A stretch of DNA of 24,482 bases from JBDKVA01 sp039679375 (GTDB taxonomy: Bacteria; Bacillota; Clostridia; Acetivibrionales; DTU013), in assembly GCA_039679375.1 (NCBI GenBank), contig JBDKVA010000085.1, positions 1 to 24,482 of the forward strand, given 5' to 3'. The notes beneath the pieces are model-generated. The model had not been told where the DNA came from. It searched no databases and saw only the letters and a program-made list of their open reading frames with translations. The translations under genes were made by a program, and so were the position numbers. Positions 15,418 to 21,641 of the stretch are shown piece by piece (position 1 is the first letter of the stretch; every line of letters starts with the position of its first letter).

Positions 15418-15453
15418 TCGGCCGCGCAATATGTCCGGCAACATTATAAATAC

Positions 15454-15508
15454 CTTCATCCATCGCCGGCTATTACAGGCTGGCGACGGATGAAGATGAA
15501 AGTTTTTT
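15454..15508 (+). terminator. Strong hairpin between ychF and cheW, possible terminator
   Basis: CTTCATCC (15454-15461) pairs with GGATGAAG (15488-15495), and TCGCC (15463-15467) with GGCGA (15482-15486), with one A/C mismatch between them. A run of six T follows at 15503-15508, 7 bases after the stem, so it is not a textbook terminator for ychF. The stem covers the cheW stop codon and could equally stabilise the 3' end of cheW mRNA. Confidence 0.4.
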
Positions 15509-15937
15509 CATTTCGTCATCATTCAGAACCTTCTCCAGATCAATAATGGGAATCAGCCGGTCCTCCTTCTTGCATACCTTTTTAATATAAGATTCCACAC
15601 TGCCGCCCATACTGGACGGAGCTGATTCGATATCCTCATCGCTGAATTTCAGGATTTGCGTCACATCATTGACAATGAATCCTGCATATGATTCATTTCT
15701 TTTTGTAACAAGTATTTTTGTCTTTTTTGTGATTTCAGTTTCCCCCAGGCCAAATCTTCTTACCAGGCTGATCAATGGAAGCCCGGCGCCCTGGTAGTCC
15801 ATAATACCTTCGATGAAGTCCGGCATCCTGGAAGGCTTCGCCACATCACGATATTTGACCAGTTGGAGCACCTGTGAAGCGTCAGCGCCAAACAATTGCC
15901 CATTCAGGCTGAATACAACCGCCTGCAGTTCACTCAT
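15473..15937 (-). CDS. cheW: CheW-like chemotaxis coupling protein
   Basis: The 154-residue protein is a single CheW domain. It starts ELQAVVFSLNGQLFGADASQV, has the central IMDYQGAGLPLISL strand pair (the usual hallmark is IxNxRGxxLPVIDL), and ends with VKKEDRLIPIIDLEKVL-like sequence. CheW proteins bridge chemoreceptors and the CheA kinase. The protein carries a short Ser-rich tail. GGAGG lies about 9 bases before the ATG. No other chemotaxis gene is in the window, so it may serve a receptor encoded elsewhere or a non-motility signalling complex. DYQG in place of NxRG is a notable deviation. Confidence 0.88.
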   Translation of the reverse strand: MSELQAVVFSLNGQLFGADASQVLQLVKYRDVAKPSRMPDFIEGIMDYQGAGLPLISLVRRFGLGETEITKKTKILVTKRNESYAGFIVNDVTQILKFSDEDIESAPSSMGGSVESYIKKVCKKEDRLIPIIDLEKVLNDDEMKKLSSSSVASL

Positions 15938-16016
15938 TTGTATACCTCCATTTAATTTCCACTGTTTACATATATCATATCATTTTTACATCCTATATAA
16001 AAGTAAAAAATCGATC

Positions 16017-16045
16017 TTGACAATAAAATTTCTTCATGCTACGAT
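16017..16045 (+). promoter_or_regulatory. Sigma-A promoter of the T-box/aroF unit
   Basis: A perfect TTGACA at 16017-16022 is followed after 17 bases by TACGAT (16040-16045). Transcription would start about 16052, just before the T-box stem I. Confidence 0.55.
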
Positions 16046-16072
16046 AAAATAAATTTATTGAAAATGGCTATG

Positions 16073-16348
16073 AAAAGGGAAAGTAAGCTAAGTTTGACTT
16101 TCACAACAGATTGATGGTTTCTCATTCCATTAATCAGCAGCGAGCCAGGGGTGGTGGGAGCCTGGCGGAGCAAACCGGTTGAAGTTCCCCTTTGAGCTGC
16201 AGGCTGAAGGTGCTGGGTAGGCTATGCCGGGGATCCGCCGTTACCGGGATGGACGTATAATATGTACGTTGCTAAGCTGGGTTTAACCAATTTGAGTGGT
16301 ACCGCGCAGAGGATAACTCTTCGTCTCATAGCAGACGGAGAGTTTTTT
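16073..16348 (+). ncRNA. T-box riboswitch upstream of aroF, probably tRNA-Phe
   Basis: Stem I is bounded by AAAGGG (16074-16079) pairing with CCCTTT (16188-16193). The loop E strands AGTA (16082-16085) and GAA (16181-16183) flank the specifier loop. The next helix pairs GTTTG (16092-16096) with CAAAC (16171-16175). The specifier is most likely TTC at 16185-16187 (Phe); the register GTT (Val) is less sensible for this gene. GAGCCAGGGGTGGTGGGAG at 16143-16161 is the distal stem I signature. The T-box core TGGTACC is at 16297-16303 and would pair with the uncharged tRNA acceptor end. The terminator follows. Uncharged tRNA should switch aroF on. Confidence 0.92.
16315..16348 (+). terminator. T-box regulated terminator
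   Basis: AACTCTTCGTCT (16315-16326) pairs along 12 positions (one T-G) with AGACGGAGAGTT (16333-16344), with a 6-base loop, then T's to 16348. It competes with the antiterminator that contains TGGTACC. Confidence 0.9.
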
Positions 16349-16387
16349 GTTTTAAAGATGCATAATGTATAAGGGAGGTTTTTGTTT

Positions 16388-17410
16388 ATGATTATCGTAA
16401 TGAATCAGAACGCAACCAGACAGGAAATCGACAATGTAGAGCAAAAGCTATCGGAGTTGGGTTTTAAAACCCACCCTATTTTCGGAGAAGTTAAAACGGT
16501 CATTGGAGCCATAGGAGACAAAAGGCTGCTGAATACCCATGCGATCTCCTCCATGCCGGGCGTGGAAAATCTCGTGCCCATTATGAAGCCATACAAGCTG
16601 GCAGGGCGGGAATTGAAGCAGAATCCTACTATTGTCGATGTTGGAGGCGTTAAAGTGGGAGGCGGTGAGATCATCGTAATGGCAGGCCCCTGTGCAATCG
16701 AAAATGAGGGTACATTCCTTGAAATAGCTCAAAAAGTCAAGGAAGCCGGCGCTAAGATCCTCAGAGGCGGCGCATTCAAGCCGCGTTCATCCCCCTACTC
16801 TTTTCAGGGACTTGAGGAAGAGGGGCTGAAGATCATGGCTAAAGCGCGTGATATCACAGGGCTTAAAATCGTCACCGAGGTGGTGGACACACGCGACGTA
16901 GAACTAGTAGCATCCTATGCCGACATGATACAGATCGGCGCAAGGAATATGCAGAATTTCAGACTGCTTCAGGAGGTCGGCATGACCTCAAAGCCGATCC
17001 TCCTGAAGAGGGGACTTGCCGCCACCGTTGAAGAATGGCTGATGGCTGCGGAGTATATCATGGCTGAAGGCAACAGCAATATCATATTGTGCGAAAGGGG
17101 CATCCGCACCTACGAGACCTCTACCAGGAATACGATGGATATGAGTGCGATACCGGTAGTCAAGGAGCTGTCACACCTGCCCATCATCGTTGATCCAAGT
17201 CATGCCGCCGGTACGTGGAAATACGTGGGGGCGCTGTCCAAGGGAGCAATTGCAACGGGAGCTGACGGCCTTATTATTGAAGTCCACCTGGACCCTCCTA
17301 ATGCACTGAGTGACGGTCCTCAATCGCTGAGGCCCGCTAAATTCGCCCAGCTCATGAAGGAATTCGAACCGGTAGCCAAAGCGGTCGGGAGATACATGGA
17401 CATCGGCTGA
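16388..17410 (+). CDS. aroF: 3-deoxy-7-phosphoheptulonate (DAHP) synthase
   Basis: This enzyme catalyses the first step of the shikimate pathway, phosphoenolpyruvate plus erythrose 4-phosphate to DAHP. The ATG at 16388 is preferred, with AAGGGAGG ending 9 bases upstream; TTG at 16382 is too close. The 340-residue protein has an N-terminal ferredoxin-like regulatory domain (about 1-70, MIIVMNQNATRQEI) and a TIM barrel with AGPCAIENEG, RGGAFKPRSSPYSFQG, KRGLAATVEEW, LCERGIRTYE and VDPSHAAGTW, covering the substrate and metal sites. This is the AroA type I-beta form with an allosteric N-terminal domain, common in Bacillota and Thermotoga. Besides feedback, the T-box upstream gives tRNA control. 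Confidence 0.96.
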   Translation: MIIVMNQNATRQEIDNVEQKLSELGFKTHPIFGEVKTVIGAIGDKRLLNTHAISSMPGVENLVPIMKPYKLAGRELKQNPTIVDVGGVKVGGGEIIVMAGPCAIENEGTFLEIAQKVKEAGAKILRGGAFKPRSSPYSFQGLEEEGLKIMAKARDITGLKIVTEVVDTRDVELVASYADMIQIGARNMQNFRLLQEVGMTSKPILLKRGLAATVEEWLMAAEYIMAEGNSNIILCERGIRTYETSTRNTMDMSAIPVVKELSHLPIIVDPSHAAGTWKYVGALSKGAIATGADGLIIEVHLDPPNALSDGPQSLRPAKFAQLMKEFEPVAKAVGRYMDIG

Positions 17411-17426
17411 TACCCGTAATATCTCC

Positions 17427-17559
17427 TGTTTATGAGCTATTTGCGATGTCCCTATTTATAAGCTCCGCAGTACAATATATTGATAGTTTGGCATGGAGCA
17501 GGTCACTATATATTGTACTGCTAATGTAAATTCAGGTTACATCGCAAATAGCTTGTTTA
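17427..17559. mobile_element. Nested inverted repeat flanked by 6-bp direct repeats (MITE-like)
   Basis: Outer arms AGCTATTTGCGATGT (17435-17449) and its exact complement (17539-17553) enclose inner arms GCAGTACAATATAT (17467-17480) and its exact complement (17508-17521). The spacers between outer and inner arms are 17 bases on both sides, so the whole is a symmetric 46-base-arm repeat with a 27-base centre. TGTTTA stands at 17427-17432 and 17554-17559, a candidate target-site duplication. It has no coding capacity. The alternative is a large cruciform or RNA hairpin after aroF. Confidence 0.6.
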
Positions 17560-17592
17560 CAAAATCGTCTGGCACAATACCTTAAAAAAGGT

Positions 17593-17598
17593 TATACT
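17593..17598 (+). promoter_or_regulatory. Possible -10 box for the glycosyltransferase operon
   Basis: TATACT at 17593-17598 is a good -10 box, but the hexamer 17 bases upstream (TGGCAC) is a poor -35. A short inverted repeat ACCTT/AAGGT overlaps it. The gene starts 64 bases downstream of the box. Confidence 0.3.
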
Positions 17599-17661
17599 AT
17601 TAATGGCACTGGGGAAAATCAGTTCATTCAATATAACTGTTCCCTCCGGAAGGAATTTGCA

Positions 17662-18363
17662 ATGAAAGCTTTGGTAATTATACCTGCATATAATGAGGGG
17701 AAAAATATAGCGAAGCTGCTTGATAAGCTCAAGGAAGATTGCCCGGAATATGATGTTCTGGTGGTGAACGACTGTTCATGCGATTCTACGTCAGATATAT
17801 GCAAAAAACGTGGCGTACCGGTCATCGACCTTCCTGTCAACCTTGGAATAGGCGGAGCGGTTCAGACAGGCTACAAATATGCACAATACAAAGGCTATGA
17901 TCAGGCCGTGCAGGTCGACGGCGACGGTCAGCATGACCCCAGGTATATCCGCGCGTTATTTTCAGAGCTGGATAAGGGTGCAAATCTGAGCATCGGTTCA
18001 AGGTTTCTGGAGGGAGATGGTTATCAGTCATCCAGGGCAAGGCGTTTAGGTATAAAGTATTTCAGCAGCCTCATTTACCTTTTTACCGGGCAGCGTGTAA
18101 AAGACCCCACATCAGGCTTTAGAGCCTGTGACCGCAGCGCTGTCAGCCTTTTCGCTGTTGATTACCCCCGTGACTATCCGGAGCCGGAATCCATTGTAAA
18201 TGCTTCAAGGCATAAGCTGAAAGTGTCCGAAGTACCCGTCGTCATGAGTGCCAGAGAAGGAGGCAAATCCTCCATTACAAACACCAGGTCGCTTTATTAT
18301 ATGGTAAAGGTAAGTCTTGCGATCGTAATAGCTTCCTTTTACCCTAAAACATTCCGGAGGTGA
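17662..18363 (+). CDS. Family 2 glycosyltransferase (dolichol-phosphate-mannose synthase-like)
   Basis: The 233-residue cytosolic GT-A fold protein begins ALVIIPAYNEGKNI, has VVNDCSCDST for nucleotide-sugar binding, and a metal-binding DGDGQHDP at 86-93. PTSGFRACDRSAV follows the acceptor region, typical of enzymes that load a sugar on a polyprenyl phosphate. There is no long membrane segment apart from a weakly hydrophobic C-terminus. GGAAGGA lies 7 bases upstream. The next gene is a DUF2304 membrane protein, the usual partner of this GT2 type, so surface polysaccharide or glycoprotein assembly is likely. The sugar is not readable. Confidence 0.92.
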   Translation: MKALVIIPAYNEGKNIAKLLDKLKEDCPEYDVLVVNDCSCDSTSDICKKRGVPVIDLPVNLGIGGAVQTGYKYAQYKGYDQAVQVDGDGQHDPRYIRALFSELDKGANLSIGSRFLEGDGYQSSRARRLGIKYFSSLIYLFTGQRVKDPTSGFRACDRSAVSLFAVDYPRDYPEPESIVNASRHKLKVSEVPVVMSAREGGKSSITNTRSLYYMVKVSLAIVIASFYPKTFRR

Positions 18364-18373
18364 ACCAGTACAC

Positions 18374-18733
18374 ATGAACAGCAGACTTCAGGTCATCATG
18401 ATCATCGCTTCGCTCCTGTTTTTATGCTATATTGTTTTCATGCTGAGAGGCAAAAAAATCGAATTGAAATATACCCTTGCCTGGTTAATTGCGGGTATCA
18501 GCCTGTTTTTCACCGCTTTGTTCCCGGAACTTCTCCGGCTGCTATCCAATCTGCTCAATATTATTGAGCCCGTGAACACGCTATTTATGTTTATCATCTT
18601 TTTCATACTGCTGATTTTATTTACATTGACCATCGCTCTTTCAAGAAATGCCAACCGCGTAAAAACACTTACCCAGGAAATCGGGATTGTTAAATTAGAA
18701 TTGGAGAAGCTTTCAAAAAGGCAGGATCCGTAA
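18374..18733 (+). CDS. DUF2304 membrane protein
   Basis: The 119-residue protein has three predicted membrane helices (about 5-23, 34-52, 68-90) and a cytoplasmic amphipathic or coiled tail (about 92-119, ending IVKLELEKLSKRQDP). RGKKIELKYTLAWLIAG is the family's characteristic stretch. GGAGGTGA overlaps the glycosyltransferase stop, 10 bases before this ATG, so the two genes are surely co-transcribed. DUF2304 proteins accompany GT2 enzymes and may anchor or assist them; the mechanism is not established. Confidence 0.9.
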   Translation: MNSRLQVIMIIASLLFLCYIVFMLRGKKIELKYTLAWLIAGISLFFTALFPELLRLLSNLLNIIEPVNTLFMFIIFFILLILFTLTIALSRNANRVKTLTQEIGIVKLELEKLSKRQDP

Positions 18734-18753
18734 GCCCACCGTTTGATTCTTCA

Positions 18754-19878
18754 TCATTTCGGTTCCATTGCTTCTCTGCTCGATCCTATTTCGTCATAGC
18801 ATATCACAATGTTTTTGCCGATCTTTTTTGCATAATACAGCGCCTGATCTGCTTTATCAATGGCCTCCCTGATATTGCCCGAGTGTTTTGGAAATTGTGC
18901 TACGCCGCAGCTAACTGTCACTTTTTGCCTTACTTCAAACTGTCCCTGGTAAGTGCGCTGCTTCTCGAGCTGCCTTCTTATCCTGTCTCCGACGCTCTTT
19001 GCAATAATGATATCCAGATCCCTTATCAGTACCATGAATTCCTCACCGCCGTACCGTACAGGGATATCGGATTTTCTTATACTCTGCCTGATGATATCTG
19101 CAAACGTGACCAGCAGCTTGTCTCCGGCGCCATGCCCATAGGTGTCATTATACCCCTTGAAGTTATCAAGGTCGAACATCAGTATATTGAGCACTGTTCC
19201 CATATTAAGCGCATAGTCAGCCTCTTCTATCAGCTTCTGGTCAAAGTAATGCCGGTTGGCCAGGCCGGTAAGCTTATCCGTGCGAGCCAGACGGAATTCC
19301 TTTTTACGCATTTCATCATATTTTCTTACTTCATAATTGATCCCGGATATTGCAAAGGCGGCCATGATAAACAGAAGGTTCCTTATGATTAGCGTTACAT
19401 AATTTATTCCCGTCGCATAGAGATCATGAGCAAGGATACATACGGCAGTATACATGATTATGCTTGCCAGTCCGGTTTTCAAGACTGTTGTCAGGTCGTT
19501 TTTCGTACCGCAAAAACCAATAATGAAAAAAAGGAAGATATATAAATCGGATTGGATACCGCCGGAAAAAAAAGTCATCAGCATGATCATGGCGACATCC
19601 ATGTATTGTACCAATGCAGCATATTTTTTCCCGTTATTGACGGTATAGGCCGTAATGACGCCATTGTAAACAGCAACGATGGCAAATGTTTCCAGAATTG
19701 CATCGTCCCGTACACGCGAACCGTTACCCATGCACAATAGAACCGAAAATAACAAAATCAACCATCTATAAAGCAACATAATCTGGCAATTGCGGCTAAG
19801 AGGAGGTTTATGGTTTTTGTCCCGTTTTATAACGGTATCCTTCACACCTAAGTCTTGTTTCAAAAAGATCATCACCAT
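18754..19878 (-). CDS. Membrane diguanylate cyclase (GGDEF)
   Basis: This protein makes the second messenger c-di-GMP from GTP. The 374-residue protein has a hydrophobic N-terminal half with five to six membrane helices (about 32-195) and a C-terminal GGDEF domain (about 200-365). It starts DKLTGLANRHYFD and includes MFDLDNFKGYNDTYGH. The active-site signature is GGEEF, so catalysis should be intact. RKSD five residues before it matches the RxxD inhibitory site, so product feedback is likely. No recognisable sensor domain outside the membrane region was seen. The start ATG lacks a strong ribosome site; another nearby in-frame ATG/GTG is possible. It converges on the DUF2304 gene and is transcribed alone. 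Confidence 0.93.
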   Translation of the reverse strand: MVMIFLKQDLGVKDTVIKRDKNHKPPLSRNCQIMLLYRWLILLFSVLLCMGNGSRVRDDAILETFAIVAVYNGVITAYTVNNGKKYAALVQYMDVAMIMLMTFFSGGIQSDLYIFLFFIIGFCGTKNDLTTVLKTGLASIIMYTAVCILAHDLYATGINYVTLIIRNLLFIMAAFAISGINYEVRKYDEMRKKEFRLARTDKLTGLANRHYFDQKLIEEADYALNMGTVLNILMFDLDNFKGYNDTYGHGAGDKLLVTFADIIRQSIRKSDIPVRYGGEEFMVLIRDLDIIIAKSVGDRIRRQLEKQRTYQGQFEVRQKVTVSCGVAQFPKHSGNIREAIDKADQALYYAKKIGKNIVICYDEIGSSREAMEPK

Positions 19879-19982
19879 GCCATATTTTTAAAAAAGATCA
19901 CTATAAATACTGAAAGGTTCAAAAGATATTAACCGAGTTGTATTGTTACTGGGAAAACAGTTATAATATGCGCCGGCGGTAA

Positions 19983-20321
19983 TTAAAGCTCGGCGCCCTC
20001 CGTTTTAATGCCATCCTCTGAATAACTTATTTTCACAAAGTTATGGCTGTCATATTCCGCTTTGTTTTCAGCTGTGGTTCTTAAATAGATATCGACATTT
20101 TTTCTTACGTCGATAAATATTCTGTCAAAGATATCACTTTGCATGATTCGTACAATGGAATCGATAAAATTTAAAGGTGAATGGTTTGACTTGGCTTCAA
20201 TCACGACAGGTATTTTTACATTCCGGTCAGGGCCGAATACCTGTATATGTATACTTCCAGGATCGCCGCTGTTGTCGGTAGGATACAGAATGTCTCTTTC
20301 GAAAAGAATACCGGAATTCAT
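19983..20321 (-). CDS. Hypothetical 112-residue protein in the polA cluster
   Basis: The start is set at 20321, where AGGGGGGTT lies 5-6 bases upstream. A longer frame from 20363 overlaps the transglycosylase stop and has no ribosome site. The protein is soluble and beta-rich in appearance: SGILFERDILYPTDNSGDPG, then IHIQVFGPDRNVKIPVVIEAKS, and an acidic end. No Cys is seen and no motif is recognised. The segment VVIEAKS faintly recalls nuclease-fold Exk motifs, which is not enough for a call. It lies 41 bases after the transglycosylase gene and appears to be the last gene of the polA-coaE operon. Confidence 0.55.
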   Translation of the reverse strand: MNSGILFERDILYPTDNSGDPGSIHIQVFGPDRNVKIPVVIEAKSNHSPLNFIDSIVRIMQSDIFDRIFIDVRKNVDIYLRTTAENKAEYDSHNFVKISYSEDGIKTEGAEL

Positions 20322-20362
20322 ATTCAACCCCCCTATCATGTCCCTCTCATTATAAAATATCA

Positions 20363-20938
20363 TTAAAACTGACTTTCGTAAAGCCTTTTGTATATTGAAT
20401 AATATTTATTGACTTTTTTTAAATACTGGTCGGTTTCCCTGAAAGGTATCCTGTCGAGAGTTTTCCCATCCGCACTTAAATCCCTGTCGTTAAGCCACTG
20501 GGTCACATTGCCGCTTCCTCCGTTGTAAGCGGCTATTACAAGGTCCGAATCGCCGAATTCATCATATAATACGGAAAGGTACCAGCATCCGATGTAAATA
20601 TTAATTTCCGGCTCAAACAGCTTTTCACTGGTATAGTCCTTCAAATTAAGCCTTCCTGCGCCCCATTTCCCCGTCCCCTCCGATATCTGCATCAGCCCTC
20701 TTGCGTTTTTTGGAGAAACCGCCCCAGGCTGGAAATTACTTTCAGCCCTGATGATTGCCAATACAAGGAAGGGATCGACATTGAACCTTTCAGAATAAAT
20801 CTGTACAAGATCACCGTATTTCAAAGGATAAAGCCTTAAAACAGCCTGATCAAATACAAATAATATTACAACGAGTATAGCTACAAATATGATAACCGTC
20901 TTAAACCTAATTCTGAACATTCTCCTCAAAACAACCAC
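20363..20938 (-). CDS. Membrane-anchored lytic transglycosylase (Slt-type)
   Basis: This enzyme cleaves peptidoglycan between MurNAc and GlcNAc, forming anhydro ends. The protein has an N-terminal anchor (about 12-30) and an SLT domain (about 45-185). Markers are AIIRAESNFQPGAVS with catalytic Glu66, ARGLMQIS, and VIAAYNGGSGNV. The start is uncertain: GTG 20938 (one base after the coaE stop), TTG 20929 with AAGGTGG 5 bases upstream, or ATG 20920. Its length of about 190 suits the short clostridial form found after coaE. It is co-transcribed with polA and coaE. Confidence 0.92.
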   Translation of the reverse strand: MVVLRRMFRIRFKTVIIFVAILVVILFVFDQAVLRLYPLKYGDLVQIYSERFNVDPFLVLAIIRAESNFQPGAVSPKNARGLMQISEGTGKWGAGRLNLKDYTSEKLFEPEINIYIGCWYLSVLYDEFGDSDLVIAAYNGGSGNVTQWLNDRDLSADGKTLDRIPFRETDQYLKKVNKYYSIYKRLYESQF

Positions 20939-20939
20939 C

Positions 20940-21548
20940 TTATCGCTGCCATTCCTGCTTTTTTTGCAGGAACAGTCTTACTACCGCCTGTTCCAGATCT
21001 TCCAGACTGCCGTTATTATAAAGGACTTCATCGGCTATGCTGAGATATTCTTCATCCCTCGGCTGCGAATCGATCCTTTTTTCTGCATCCTCGAAAGTAT
21101 AGCCGCTTCTGGCGATGATCCTTTTGATCCTCTCCTCGCGGTCGGCTGTCACTACCCAAACTTCATCAGCCAGGTCAAGGAAACCTTTTTCTACAGGTAT
21201 TGGGGCATCGATCACGATAATGTCACATTTCCCTGCGTTTTTGAGGATTTCTACCGCTTCGCGGATCTTTTCGGCAATATGTTTATGGGTAATGCAATTT
21301 AGCGCATGGAGCTTTACTTTGTCGTTAAATGCAATCGACGCAAGTTTTTCCCTGTCCAGTTCACCGTCTTTCTTTACTATATCTTCACCAAAATAACCAA
21401 CAAGTTCATTAAATGCCCTTCCGCCTGCTGAAGCTACATTCCTTGCCAGCATATCGGCGTCGACAACTGCGGCGCCAAGATCCCTGAGCGCACCGGACAC
21501 CGTGCTTTTCCCGCTGCCTATGCCACCTGTCACTCCGATTATCTTCAT
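20940..21548 (-). CDS. coaE: Dephospho-CoA kinase
   Basis: This is the last step of coenzyme A synthesis, phosphorylating the 3'-OH of the ribose of dephospho-CoA with ATP. The start is set at 21548 (MKIIGVTGG), because AAGGAT lies a proper distance upstream; the ATG 9 bases earlier is too close to it. The protein is 202 residues, the usual size. It has P-loop GGIGSGKST, the DADMLAR substrate motif, the IDAPIPVEKGFLDLADEVWVV lid side, and R-rich ADREERIKRIIAR. It is one base from the next gene and 93 bases after polA, a common clostridial order. Confidence 0.96.
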   Translation of the reverse strand: MKIIGVTGGIGSGKSTVSGALRDLGAAVVDADMLARNVASAGGRAFNELVGYFGEDIVKKDGELDREKLASIAFNDKVKLHALNCITHKHIAEKIREAVEILKNAGKCDIIVIDAPIPVEKGFLDLADEVWVVTADREERIKRIIARSGYTFEDAEKRIDSQPRDEEYLSIADEVLYNNGSLEDLEQAVVRLFLQKKQEWQR

Positions 21549-21641
21549 TTTAATCATCCTTCTTTGTCAAATACACTTTATTTATAAAAGCTTGCGGCGT
21601 TTTGCCCGCATCGTCCAACATAAATCTTTAAAGCTGTAAAT

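Noticed and set aside
19938..19967. TTGTAT-18-TATAAT promoter-like pair on the plus strand
   Set aside because: It points into the antisense of the hypothetical gene at 19983 and no plus-strand gene follows. It is probably chance in AT-rich sequence.
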